Shown: positions 25,558 to 34,202 of the stretch, piece by piece
Numbering within the stretch: position 1 is the stretch's first letter
How the letters are laid out: the number at the start of each line of letters is the position of its first letter
DNA from: Candidatus Paracaedibacter symbiosus
GTDB taxonomy: Bacteria > Pseudomonadota > Alphaproteobacteria > Paracaedibacterales > Paracaedibacteraceae
Length of the DNA: 34,215 bases
Assembly: GCF_000757605.1 (NCBI RefSeq)
Contig: NZ_JQAK01000001.1
Coordinates: 1,254,958 to 1,289,172 of the forward strand
Reading direction: 5' to 3'
The notes under the pieces: generated by a model
Seen by the model: only the letters and a program-made list of their open reading frames with translations
Databases searched by the model: none
What the model was told of the DNA's origin: nothing
Made by a program: the position numbers and the translations under genes

Positions 25558-26740
25558 CTACTGGTTGCTAGTTTTTTAGAAGAGGAAAAAGTTGAAAAGG
25601 TAAGTATAATCAATGTATTAAAAGCTCTGTAGTTTTTTGTAATTCCTTTGTAATTCCAGAGTAATAAAATGAAGATTGATCGGCGTTCGTCCAAAAAACC
25701 TAGGATTCCTGTGCAATTGACGCAAAATGAGTTTGATGAATTTATCTGCAATGCTCTTCCAAAACGCAAAAGAGGTCCAGAAGGTAAGGTCCCCAGATTG
25801 AAGATTTTTAACTATATTCTCAAGTTAGTTTACACCGGGTGCCAATGGAAAGAGTTGCCAATTGATAAAGACGAGACTGGTAAGTCGGAAATCTCCCCCA
25901 GTCGCGTGTTTAGAATTTTTAAAAAGTGGCTGAATTCTGGCGTTTTTGAAAAGATCTTTGGTCATTCAGTCCAACTCCTTTTTGAAGAGGGACGTTTAGA
26001 TATCAGCATTATCCACGGAGATGGAACAACAACAGCTGCGAAAAAAGGAGGCGACAAGATTGGTAGCAATGGTCATAAGAAAATGACTGGTGAGAAAGTT
26101 GTGTGCTTTGTTGACAGATTGTGTAATGTTCTTAGTCCTTTCACAACAGCGCCTGGCAATGCCAGTGAAATGACACTAATGCCAAAGGCCTTGCAAGACT
26201 TGAAATCCTTTGTGAAAAAGATCGGGATGTCGCTGAAAGGTACTATCGCCAGCTTTGATTCTGGATATGATAGCAAAGCTAACCGAAAAAAGATCTTCAA
26301 CTCTGGAATGATTCCCAACATCAAAGAAAATACAAGGAACCGAAAGAAAATCAAGCGCGGACGCAAAAGGCTCTACAACGAAGAAATCTTTGAAGAACGG
26401 TTCAAAACTGTCGAACGAGTTTTTGCCTGGGAAGACAAGTTCAAGCGCCTATTGATTCGTTTTGAAAGGATTAGCTTTCATCATTTCGGGATGAAGCTCT
26501 TAGCCTACACGATGATTAATCTGCGGTATTACTGTCGCTAAATCCTTGGGCTTTATTCAATTTATCCAGAATATTAAGATTACTGGATCGCTTGTTTTTG
26601 TCCAAATTTCCCCAAATTTATCAAATTTGCACCTCAAAAGAGAGACAGACACGCAAAATTTATGCAGCCATGAAAGATTGACTAAAATTACCACACCCTT
26701 GCTTCTTTGAAATCCAAGAAACTAGCAACCAGTAGTCAAG
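25553..26740 (+). mobile_element. Complete IS5-type insertion sequence, about 1188 bp
   Basis: The ends are inverted repeats: CTTGACTACTGGTTGCTAGT from 25553, and its reverse complement ending at 26740, with partial similarity for a few more bases (TTTTTTAGA against TTTCTTGGA). One transposase gene fills the middle. No target-site duplication is evident (TTTG before the left end, TAATC after the right end), which suggests recombination after insertion. Confidence 0.85.
25669..26541 (+). CDS. IS5-type DDE transposase
   Basis: 290 residues, intact. The N-terminal part has LTQNEFDEFICNALPKRKRG and the family stretch YTGCQWKELPID. Catalytic acids are expected at SIIHGDGTTT (D), IASFDSGYDSKANRKK (D) and ERFKTVERVFAWEDKFKR (E). 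It would excise and reinsert its element. The same protein in three frames occurs at 11116-11981, showing two divergent relatives in one window. Confidence 0.92.
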   Translation: MKIDRRSSKKPRIPVQLTQNEFDEFICNALPKRKRGPEGKVPRLKIFNYILKLVYTGCQWKELPIDKDETGKSEISPSRVFRIFKKWLNSGVFEKIFGHSVQLLFEEGRLDISIIHGDGTTTAAKKGGDKIGSNGHKKMTGEKVVCFVDRLCNVLSPFTTAPGNASEMTLMPKALQDLKSFVKKIGMSLKGTIASFDSGYDSKANRKKIFNSGMIPNIKENTRNRKKIKRGRKRLYNEEIFEERFKTVERVFAWEDKFKRLLIRFERISFHHFGMKLLAYTMINLRYYCR

Positions 26741-29619
26741 TAATCGAGGGCAGGAAGGATACAAGCAGCTTCTTCAACGCCTTGTTCAGCCGCCTCCCGG
26801 AGCCAGTAGATAGCTTTGGAGAAATTTAATCCCTCTACATACATATATCCAAGTTTACATTGAGCATCTGCATGTCCTTGCTTAGCTGCTCTCTCGTACC
26901 ATAACGCGGCTAGGACGTCATCTTTGGCAATACCGTCACAACCATTTTCATAAATCATCCCAAGATAAAATTGGGCATCTGCATGTCCTTGCTCAGCGGC
27001 TTTCTTAAACCAGTTCACAGCCAGAGTGTCATCTTTCTCAACGCCACAACCATTTTTATACATCACCCCAAGATTATATTGAGCCACTTTATGTCCTTTT
27101 CCAGCCGCTTTCTTGTACCAGAACGCGGCTAGAGTGTCATCTTTTGGTACACCCCGGCCACTCGTATACATTACGCCAAGGTTGTATTGAGCCACTTTAT
27201 GTCCTTGCTCAGCTGCTTTCTCGTACCAGAGCTTAGCCAGGGTACCGTTTTTCTCAATACCGTCACACCCTTTTTCGTACATTACCCCAAGATTATATTG
27301 GGCCCCTACAAAACCTTGATCTCGCCGAGCAGCCTCGATGTACCAGTACATAGCTCGATTTACATCTTTCTCAATGCCACAACCCTTTTGATACATATAT
27401 CCAAGGTTACATTGAGCCACTTTATGTCCTTGCTTAGCTGCTTCCTCGTACCAGAACACCGCTTGGCGCTCATCCTTAGCAACACCTTTTCCCTCTACAT
27501 ACCTCAAGCCAAGGTTATATTGAGCCTCTGCAACCTTTTGCTTAGCGGCTTTTTCAAGCCAGCGTACAGCTAGAGTATCATTTTTAGGAACACCCTTGGC
27601 CTCCACATACATCATTGCAAGGCAATACTGGGCATTTGCAACGCCTTGCTTAGCGGCTTTCTTAAACCAGTGCGCGGCTTGGATGTAATTTTCAGGAGCA
27701 TTAATGCCCATAAAATATTTTACACCAAGGTAGAACTGTTCCGTTGCATCCTCCACTTCAGGGGCATGGTGGGAGTCATAGGCAGTTTGAATATCATCTA
27801 GAGTAATCCCGTTGTCTTTTAAATACCTCATTATTAAGTTATGTTGAGCCTCTGTATTTTTACCCTTTGCCGCCCCATTCCTTGCTGCAGCGGTGCTATA
27901 ATTCTTTAACCTATTTCTTCTTAAACCATTTTCAATTTTTTCTACAGTCTTAGTCGGAATAGTTTTGACTCTCGTAAAAAGTAGTTCTGTTAATGATGTA
28001 TTCTTTTGTTTACCTTTGTCATACTTAAGCAAAGCACCAAAGCTATTAAGGCCTTCTGCCGTGGTCTGGGTGCCCAATATTTGCAGTTTTTTAAGGGACT
28101 TGTTATCTTCTAATGCTTTTGCAATGGCTTTGCTTCCCTCATCTTTAATTGGATTTGAGTTTAAAGTAAGCTCAGCCAGTGAGGTATTTGACTTTAACCC
28201 TTCTGCAATCTGGGCGGCATCTTGAGGGCCAAGACCTAACTTCTTTAGAGAAAGCACTTCAAGGGTATTACTAGTTAGAAGGGGTTTTAGTATATCTCCT
28301 AACCCATTAAGATTATAATTGCGTATAGAGAACATAATAGCCTGAGCTTGAGAGACATGCTCTATAATCAATGAGAACCTACGAATCATGCTGTCGTCTC
28401 GCATCTTTTTCTGATTTCCTATGCACATACCCTTACCAGGGCATATGTCAGCAGCTTTAAAGGTATGCAGCTGATGAAGAATATGGGAAACAGCACTGGG
28501 AAGCACTTCCCCTAGCTGCTTACCGTAACCTACAAAGGTTAATACTGAGCTTTCTCCTTTTCTTTTAAGAATCTGTGCTAGCTCACAATTTAATCTATTA
28601 GAATAGGCTGGGATAATATGGTTCTCTAGTAACTCTTCACGGTGTGATTGAAGGTTTATCCCCTTTTTAAGAGTTTTGAAATGTCCAAACTTATCCTTGC
28701 TCAGCCCATATTTACTTTTATACTTAGCTTTATATCCTTTATTAAAGGATGGTACCTTAACTGCCAGGGCGTAGGAGACATACGCTTGGTCAAGGTATCC
28801 TAAGAAGGACACTTCTTCTTCTGCTAAAATATCTTTTTGGTTTGTTTCTATCTTAACTTTCCCTTGGGCGTGCAGATCAAGAACAGAAGTAGGGTTCAGC
28901 GCGTAAAAATCTTGCTTTTTTAATAAAGCAATATAGACCTTGCCAAGACACTTATTTTGAGGGATTCCTTCATCGTCATAATCAGGCCTGAGATATTCTC
29001 CTCCTACCATGTATTTAAGGCCCACAGCGTATCTAAGGGCATGCTGTGGCCCCTGAGAGAAAGACACAAAACAGTTTCTAAGGATACCTTCCTTATTTAA
29101 GCTGCCAAGCTTATACTCCGGATCTTCTGCTTCTTTGAAAAAAATTTCTTTGTAGGCTTCAAATGCCTCTATCTCTCGTTGGGTAATGTTGTTAGAGGCA
29201 CCTTTTTCATAGCGGTACTTATCATCACCGAGTAGGGTATGAAATCTAAAATGATTATTAGTGTACCTTTCATGAAAGGTATAATAGTGATCAGGATGCT
29301 GCTCCTTAAACTTTTTAAGTGTAGTATGAACTAATTGCCCACTTCTTAATAAAGGGCCTTGTTCCTCAAGGCTTGTTAGATAATTAGCACCTATAAGAGC
29401 CCCTGCTGTAGAAGAAAATAGGGAATGACTATTCTGCTCATCCTTAGAGCTTTCTATAGCTCTGGTTATATCTGTTGGCTCAAAAATACCTTTAAAGAAA
29501 TGGATGCCCCGATACAGTGCAATATATTGAGTCTGATTTGATTCTTCAGTATCTGAAGCCCATCCAGGTAACCCGGAAAAGAATAAAAGGACAGCAAGCG
29601 TAGTATGGAGGTAAGTCAT
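26722..29619 (-). CDS. Large secreted protein: ART-like domain, leucine-rich repeats, nine Sel1 repeats
   Basis: 965 residues. A signal peptide is clear (TTLAVLLFFSGLPGWA, cleavage near residue 21). The N-terminal part has an R-S-E pattern of ADP-ribosyltransferases: ALYRGI (R37), FVSFSQGPQHALRYA (S186-x-S188) and AEEEVSFLGYLD (E267-E269). Leucine-rich repeats of the RNase-inhibitor type follow at about 450-560 (LEVLSLKKLGLGPQDAAQIA). Residues about 635-950 form nine Sel1 repeats of 36-38 residues (pattern YNLGVMY-x-x-G-x-GV-x-KD). The layout suits an effector acting on a eukaryotic host, with repeats as the binding platform; this is inference. The final residues YLTTGC and the stop are encoded by the inverted repeat of the adjacent IS, so the native C-terminus may be lost. 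Confidence 0.8.
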   Translation of the reverse strand: MTYLHTTLAVLLFFSGLPGWASDTEESNQTQYIALYRGIHFFKGIFEPTDITRAIESSKDEQNSHSLFSSTAGALIGANYLTSLEEQGPLLRSGQLVHTTLKKFKEQHPDHYYTFHERYTNNHFRFHTLLGDDKYRYEKGASNNITQREIEAFEAYKEIFFKEAEDPEYKLGSLNKEGILRNCFVSFSQGPQHALRYAVGLKYMVGGEYLRPDYDDEGIPQNKCLGKVYIALLKKQDFYALNPTSVLDLHAQGKVKIETNQKDILAEEEVSFLGYLDQAYVSYALAVKVPSFNKGYKAKYKSKYGLSKDKFGHFKTLKKGINLQSHREELLENHIIPAYSNRLNCELAQILKRKGESSVLTFVGYGKQLGEVLPSAVSHILHQLHTFKAADICPGKGMCIGNQKKMRDDSMIRRFSLIIEHVSQAQAIMFSIRNYNLNGLGDILKPLLTSNTLEVLSLKKLGLGPQDAAQIAEGLKSNTSLAELTLNSNPIKDEGSKAIAKALEDNKSLKKLQILGTQTTAEGLNSFGALLKYDKGKQKNTSLTELLFTRVKTIPTKTVEKIENGLRRNRLKNYSTAAARNGAAKGKNTEAQHNLIMRYLKDNGITLDDIQTAYDSHHAPEVEDATEQFYLGVKYFMGINAPENYIQAAHWFKKAAKQGVANAQYCLAMMYVEAKGVPKNDTLAVRWLEKAAKQKVAEAQYNLGLRYVEGKGVAKDERQAVFWYEEAAKQGHKVAQCNLGYMYQKGCGIEKDVNRAMYWYIEAARRDQGFVGAQYNLGVMYEKGCDGIEKNGTLAKLWYEKAAEQGHKVAQYNLGVMYTSGRGVPKDDTLAAFWYKKAAGKGHKVAQYNLGVMYKNGCGVEKDDTLAVNWFKKAAEQGHADAQFYLGMIYENGCDGIAKDDVLAALWYERAAKQGHADAQCKLGYMYVEGLNFSKAIYWLREAAEQGVEEAACILPALDYLTTGC

Positions 29620-29939
29620 TATTTCATCCTAATAATTAGTAGTTATTATTTTTTGTAGTATCCCCCATCTAAAAGGCATACAGCTTAATAGCTATTATTA
29701 TATTTTTATCATTTTTTGTTTTAATTAGCCTGTTTACAGTAAGCCCTTTTTTCATTCTCAAGAACAAAAGTCTTTGCTGGTTTAATTAATTAACAAATGT
29801 ACCCATCTTTATCAATTGGCTTCTAAACTACCCTAGCAGTTTTTGGCACAACTGCTTTATAGATTAATTAAGTGATTTTCACTCTAAAAAGGGTGAGCAG
29901 ATAAAATGAGAAAAATTTCCTAACCAACTCATTGCTAGT
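29620..29939. other. AT-rich upstream region of the secreted protein gene
   Basis: About 320 bp with no gene. It probably contains the minus-strand promoter of the 965-residue protein. Several T- and A-rich tracts are seen, but no confident promoter boxes. Confidence 0.4.
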
Positions 29940-30110
29940 GTGCGCCACGAGGCGCTTGTTTGCTAGTGGCTGCAAGAGCCACCGTGAAAGTGTCGACCCA
30001 ACACATCACGTACCGAATCTTGGGTGTATGGTAGTAATGACATGGACTAAGCGTAGAAAGGGATGCGATAGGCCGTAAGCGAAAGCTGAAGTGATAAGCC
30101 CCGTTAATTG
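29940..30110 (+). ncRNA. 5' fragment of a group II intron
   Basis: The sequence starts GTGCGCC, the usual group II 5' end, pairs with GGCGC a few bases on, and continues with GTGGCTGCAAGAGCCAC (stem-loop) and later GCCGTAAGCGAAAGC, patterns typical of domain I. No reverse transcriptase or domain V follows, so it is a truncated intron. It is not the same sequence as the start of the intron at 15580. Confidence 0.5.
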
Positions 30111-30325
30111 AGAAATTTTAGGATTGTCGATGGTGTACTAGCTCCAGAAGACAATATCAACTACCGCTTTGGAATGGTCCCTTGACGATCCCCAATTTTT
30201 TGTATGGGTGTCCTTGTAGGTCGGAGGGGTGCATTCTGTTAATGAGAGTTTTGAGGTAGGAATGTCAACGAGAGCATTCCAATAAGTTCTTCTTTATTCA
30301 TCATTATTTCCTTTGTTAAAGTTAA
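30111..30325. other. Spacer with no recognised gene
   Basis: About 215 bp between the intron fragment and the Sel1 ORF. It may contain further decayed intron sequence. No ribosome binding site or promoter for the Sel1 ORF was found. Confidence 0.35.
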
Positions 30326-31099
30326 TTGTATGTTGAGTCTATTAATCGGGGCACGCGGTTATCATATACGCACCTTGCGCATGCTTTTGAAGAGCGAAAA
30401 TCGAGCATCAGCCTTGCAGAGTTTTATGATGAGGAGATCACTACCTTTACTCCTCAAGGGGCTAAAGCTTTATTGTATAGTACAGGGTATTTAGAAGAGG
30501 AGCAGATTGAAGATAATCTCCCAGATAAAATTAAGCTTTGGAATGATTTAGCACAAAAAGGCAACCAAGATGCATTGAGAGATTTAATCAAAGTTGCTGA
30601 ACAAGGAGATGCAGCTGCGCAATTCGAGCTTGGACGGATGTATGCGAATGGCCGGGGTGTTACAAAAGACGATGCGGAAGCCGTGAAGTGGTATCGTCTG
30701 GCCGCTGACCAGGGAAATGCTAATGCTCAACATAACCTGGGAGTTCGTTATAAAAATGGCTGGAGTGTTACAAAAGACGAGAAACAAGCCGTTGAATGGT
30801 ATCGTAAAGCCGCTGACCAGGGGCATAGTGGGGCTCAATTTAGCCTGGGAATTTGTTATAAAAATGGCCAAGGCGTTACGAAGGACTATACGGAAGCGGT
30901 GAAGTGGTACCGCAAAGCCGCCGACCAGGGACATGCTGGGGCTCAATTTAGCCTGGGAATTTGTTATAAAAATGGCCAAGGCGTTACGAAGGACTATACG
31001 GAAGCCGTAAAGTGGTACCGCAAAGCCGCTGACCAGGGACTTGTTGCGGCTCAATTTAACCTGAGATGGGGCACCGTCAACTTAACTAATAGAGGGTAG
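30326..31099 (+). pseudogene. Sel1-repeat protein, probably 5'-truncated
   Basis: 257 residues. The only start is a TTG preceded directly by an in-frame TAA, and there is no signal peptide or ribosome binding site, so the true N-terminus seems lost. Residues 1-85 are unrecognised (TPQGAKALLYSTGYLEEEQI). From about residue 92, four full Sel1 repeats and part of a fifth follow (FELGRMYANGRGVTKDDAEA and relatives). The last repeat breaks off into RWGTVNLTNRG, where another sequence, possibly an IS end, is joined. It is a different lineage from the Sel1 repeats at 26722, and could be the decayed tail of a similar effector. Confidence 0.65.
30824..31039 (+). repeat. Recent tandem duplication of one 108-bp Sel1 repeat
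   Basis: 30824-30931 and 30932-31039 differ at only about five positions, while neighbouring repeats are much more divergent. The difference in protein is one residue (S to A). Confidence 0.9.
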
Positions 31100-31308
31100 A
31101 TTGAGTATGGGAACTGTCAAATTTAGACAGAAAGAAGCTGTAGAGCCGCCTCCAGCCAAATGGCCTTGGCGGCAGAGAAAGAAAGTCGTTGATCTGGTGC
31201 TTTCTTTTCACTTGTCCATTGTCGTCGCTGCATTTTCGTCTTCCTTTTGTTTAAATCAACAAAAAGTCTCCTTTATTTCAACCTTTTTCCAAACTGGGGG
31301 CAGTATAG

Positions 31309-31519
31309 CTTGTCTAAGATGGGAAATAAAGCTCTACGCAAACTTTTATTCTTTCCAGCAATGAACTTGATGAAGAAGTCTTCGCCGATGAAATCTTTTA
31401 CGCAAAATCTCCAGAAAAAAGGAAAAAAAGGAAAGGTTATTATTGGAGCACTGATGAGAAAACTTCTGCGTATCATCTTTGGAGTATTGAAAAAACAAAC
31501 TGCCTTTCGGGCTGTTTAG
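31309..31519 (+). pseudogene. IS110 family transposase C-terminal fragment
   Basis: The frame from about 31309 reads SKMGNKALRKLLFFPAMNLM, then KKGKKGKVIIGALMRKLLRI and IFGVLKKQTAF. This is the end of the Transposase_20 domain of IS110-type enzymes (SK-x-GN-x-ALRK-x-L...). The preceding 200 bp show no homology. It is unrelated in sequence to the full IS110 enzyme at 15584. Confidence 0.75.
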
Positions 31520-31652
31520 AATCTAAAATATTTTAAAATCAGCCTTGACGCGCATCGCAGTATCTTTTTTTAGGGGGGGGGATTACCCTCGCAATATCAT
31601 CCCCCTTTAAAGGCGCAAGGTATCTTTCAATGACCTGGTTTTTACAAAAACA

Positions 31653-32545
31653 TTATTTTAAAAAATTTATTATCACTCGACATATGTGAGCTGGACCCAC
31701 CGCGTAAAGGCCAGTAATTTTTAGATCTGCTGTTTTCCTTGCTGCTGTAGCTGCAATTTGCTCCTTATAGCTGGGGCCTAAATGCATTGTATCTAGAAAG
31801 CTGGCTACCCGTAGATCGGGGGTATCATAGGTACTTAAGTATCGATGTGCTTCACAAATTTGCTGGTTTGTAGCCGTGGCAACAACATCAAATGTTGGAC
31901 TAAAACTAGTAGCTAATTCATCCACCTCTTGATAAACAGAACCAATCCCAATGGCCATATGAGCTAGAGCATTAAGCTGTTTGCCAGCTTCAAGTTCTTT
32001 ATCGACAACAGCTATACATCCAATAGCTTCATCGGCAGTATTTTCTAAAAATTCATCAAAATGGCTAGGTGCCAAATTTGTAGGTCTATAAACGGAAAAT
32101 TTCTTTGTACTAGCTCTCAAATTTTCAAATGGGCCAAAAGCAGCTGCAACAGTAGGAGTTTTATTTTTTTCCTCATCTAGAGCTAGAGAAATAATATCTA
32201 CTCCTTCTACTTTAGTATTGCTAAATGCTTCTAAAGAACTAGGTTTTGATTTCATAATGATACAAGGAAAAGCAGAAATATATTTATATGAGTTACCATC
32301 CTTATCAATGTAAGGTAACTGAGCAAGATTATGGCTGCCGACTCTGAATCCAATATCTCTTGCTACTTTGTTAATATGACTGACTTGTTGGCTGAATTCT
32401 AATTTATCATTCACGATAACATAGGAGCGGTTTTGTGGTAGGAATATATCTTCTTCCATATCAGCTGACTCCGCTGGAGTAAAAAATAAACTGTAGCCCA
32501 TCCAAATTAAATTTAATACTATAATTTTTTTACTATATTTAACAT
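31653..32545 (-). CDS. Secreted DUF2000-like protein (frameshift at A7 in the signal peptide)
   Basis: From MGYSLFF (32501) the frame is open for 282 residues. Upstream, an ATG at 32545 with GGAG before it starts MLNIVKK, and one extra A in the run at 32525-32531 joins it to IIVLNLIWMGYSLFFTPAES, giving a proper signal peptide. The C-terminal half (IGCIAVVDKELEAGKQLNAL then AHMAIGIGSV) resembles DUF2000; the N-terminal half (NRSYVIVNDKLEFSQQVSHI) looks like a second, diverged copy of the same fold. The biochemical role is unknown. Export suggests an envelope or host-directed role. The break is probably a sequencing error. Confidence 0.55.
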
Positions 32546-32602
32546 TTTTTTCTCCATTATTAAAATGTTTGTAATTTGCATTAAAAGGTTTATTTACATA
32601 TT

Positions 32603-33901
32603 CTATGTATAAACAACATCGTTTGTAGGATTCATTTTATCTTCCGCAGTATGAGAGTACATGTAATTCTCTTTAATTCGAGAAAGAATATAGAGAGAAG
32701 TTAAAGTTAGAAATGGCAAAATAAGCAATGCATAAGTAAAGTTACTTGCTGTATAAATTCTAACGCCATCAACTACAGTCCCATCCCACAAACAATCAAG
32801 AATAAAACCTATAAATGGCTGTAAAAAAGCCCCTCCAGCCATATTCATAGCATTCCCAAAGCTCATTGCTGTGCCTGCATTATAATCAGCATGCAGGTTT
32901 TTAATAATACTCATAAAGGGTAAGAACCCACTTGATGCAAAACCAAGGAAAAACCATAAAATTGCTAACGATAGAGGTGCCCATGTTTGAATAAATATGA
33001 GCATCAATATAACAACTAAAGTTAATATGCTTCCATAGTGCATAGTAGTTTTACATTTACCAAAATAGTTAGTAAGCATGCCAGATAAAGGACTTCCAAC
33101 AACCCAACCAAGAAATAAGAAAGAGATAATTTGTGTAGCTTGTGTACGATCAAATCCGTAGTAGGCGCACATCCATGATACTCCCCATAAAGATCCTAAA
33201 GCTGTGGTTGGAGCAAACATTAACCCACCGTAAATAGAAGTAAACCAAGTTTGTTTGCATGATAATACTTCTTTTAAACTATGAAAGAACGGTGCTTTAT
33301 TTTTTATAATATTGTGGGGGATAGGTGCATCACGGACTGTAACATAGACTATTATAGAGATAATAATTCCTACTACAGCAAATAGCTCCATCATTTGACG
33401 CCAGCCAATAGTGTCAACAAGCCATGCCAGTGGCACCTCTCCACATATAGCCCCCATCATTCCAACAGTGACTGTCATTCCTGCCATAATCCCAAACATT
33501 TTCTTTTCAAACCATTGGGCTGCAATCTTAAAGGCACTTACAACTGCACATGCTGATCCCATCCCAATAATAATACGGCAAATTTCGGCGTGTTGGATGG
33601 TTGCAGATTTACTAAACAAAAAGCATCCAATAGCACAAACAATGCTGGAAGTTGCTATTAACTTTCTGGGCCCTAAACGATCTAAAATTAATCCAGTTAC
33701 AAGTTGCATTAAAGCATATGAATAAAAGTAGTATGCTGATAAATTCCCCAATGATAACCCAGATATATTGAATGTCTTCATTAAATCATTCGCCATAACC
33801 CCAGGAGAAACTTGTATCATAAACTCGTAAAAATAGAATAAAACAGCAAGAAACCAACTTACCCAGCTTCTTAGATTTATTTTCTTTTGATGAACCAACA
33901 T
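32603..33901 (-). CDS. MFS transporter
   Basis: 432 residues from the ATG at 33901, preceded by AAAAGG at suitable distance; a GTG three codons earlier is less likely. About 12 hydrophobic segments are seen. The N-terminal WFLAVLFYFYEFMIQVSPGV and the motif GLILDRLGPRKLIATSS place it in the major facilitator superfamily, close to carriers frequent in Legionella, Coxiella and Rickettsiales-like bacteria. The substrate is unknown. It starts 12 bp after the stop of the azlD-like gene, so the two are probably co-transcribed. Confidence 0.85.
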   Translation of the reverse strand: MLVHQKKINLRSWVSWFLAVLFYFYEFMIQVSPGVMANDLMKTFNISGLSLGNLSAYYFYSYALMQLVTGLILDRLGPRKLIATSSIVCAIGCFLFSKSATIQHAEICRIIIGMGSACAVVSAFKIAAQWFEKKMFGIMAGMTVTVGMMGAICGEVPLAWLVDTIGWRQMMELFAVVGIIISIIVYVTVRDAPIPHNIIKNKAPFFHSLKEVLSCKQTWFTSIYGGLMFAPTTALGSLWGVSWMCAYYGFDRTQATQIISFLFLGWVVGSPLSGMLTNYFGKCKTTMHYGSILTLVVILMLIFIQTWAPLSLAILWFFLGFASSGFLPFMSIIKNLHADYNAGTAMSFGNAMNMAGGAFLQPFIGFILDCLWDGTVVDGVRIYTASNFTYALLILPFLTLTSLYILSRIKENYMYSHTAEDKMNPTNDVVYT

Positions 33902-33913
33902 TATACGCACCTT

Positions 33914-34160
33914 TTATAAAATTGTTTTTAAGATTCCGTACGTTAAAACACCACCACTGATGCTTAGCAAAGCATGTCTAAACTTGAGGTGGAGAGTGGC
34001 AGTTAAAATAGAAGCAATAAAAGATGCAAAAAAGCTTGTCTCTCCTTGTCCTATATTTTCTTGAAGCATATAGAGACATAAGATAAGCATAACGCTTGCT
34101 GGAAGCTTTCGCCCTAAGTATTGCATGACTGGATTATTACTAAGTTGAGATAAAGCCAAA
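33914..34160 (-). CDS. azlD: AzlD-like branched-chain amino acid export subunit, 5' end missing
   Basis: About 82 residues remain. QYLGRKLPASVMLILCLYML and LKFRHALLSISGGVLTYGIL match the C-terminal three membrane segments of AzlD, the small partner of AzlC in branched-chain amino acid export. The frame runs into the artificial linker at 34161, so the N-terminal 25-30 residues and probably azlC lie beyond the contig. It is followed closely by an MFS gene, suggesting a transport operon. Confidence 0.75.
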
Positions 34161-34202
34161 TCGTATAACTTCGTATAATGTATGCTATACGAAGTTATTA
34201 CG
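34161..34202 (+). other. 454 Titanium paired-end linker containing loxP (artefact)
   Basis: Identical in all 42 bases to 33-74. It ends the genomic part of the contig inside the azlD-like gene. Confidence 0.96.

Noticed and set aside
27187-27573. Plus-strand ORF of 128 codons
   Set aside because: Shadow of the Sel1-repeat region of the minus-strand gene; its repeats mirror the 108-bp period. The same applies to the minus-strand frame at 30584-31054.
30826-31050. CRISPR-like regular repeats
   Set aside because: The 108-bp period is in frame and encodes Sel1 repeats; there are no short repeats with unique spacers anywhere in the window.
31566-31620. G9 run followed by CCCCC-containing sequence as a regulatory tract
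   Set aside because: Long homopolymers are unreliable in this data set and no gene context supports a phase-variable tract.
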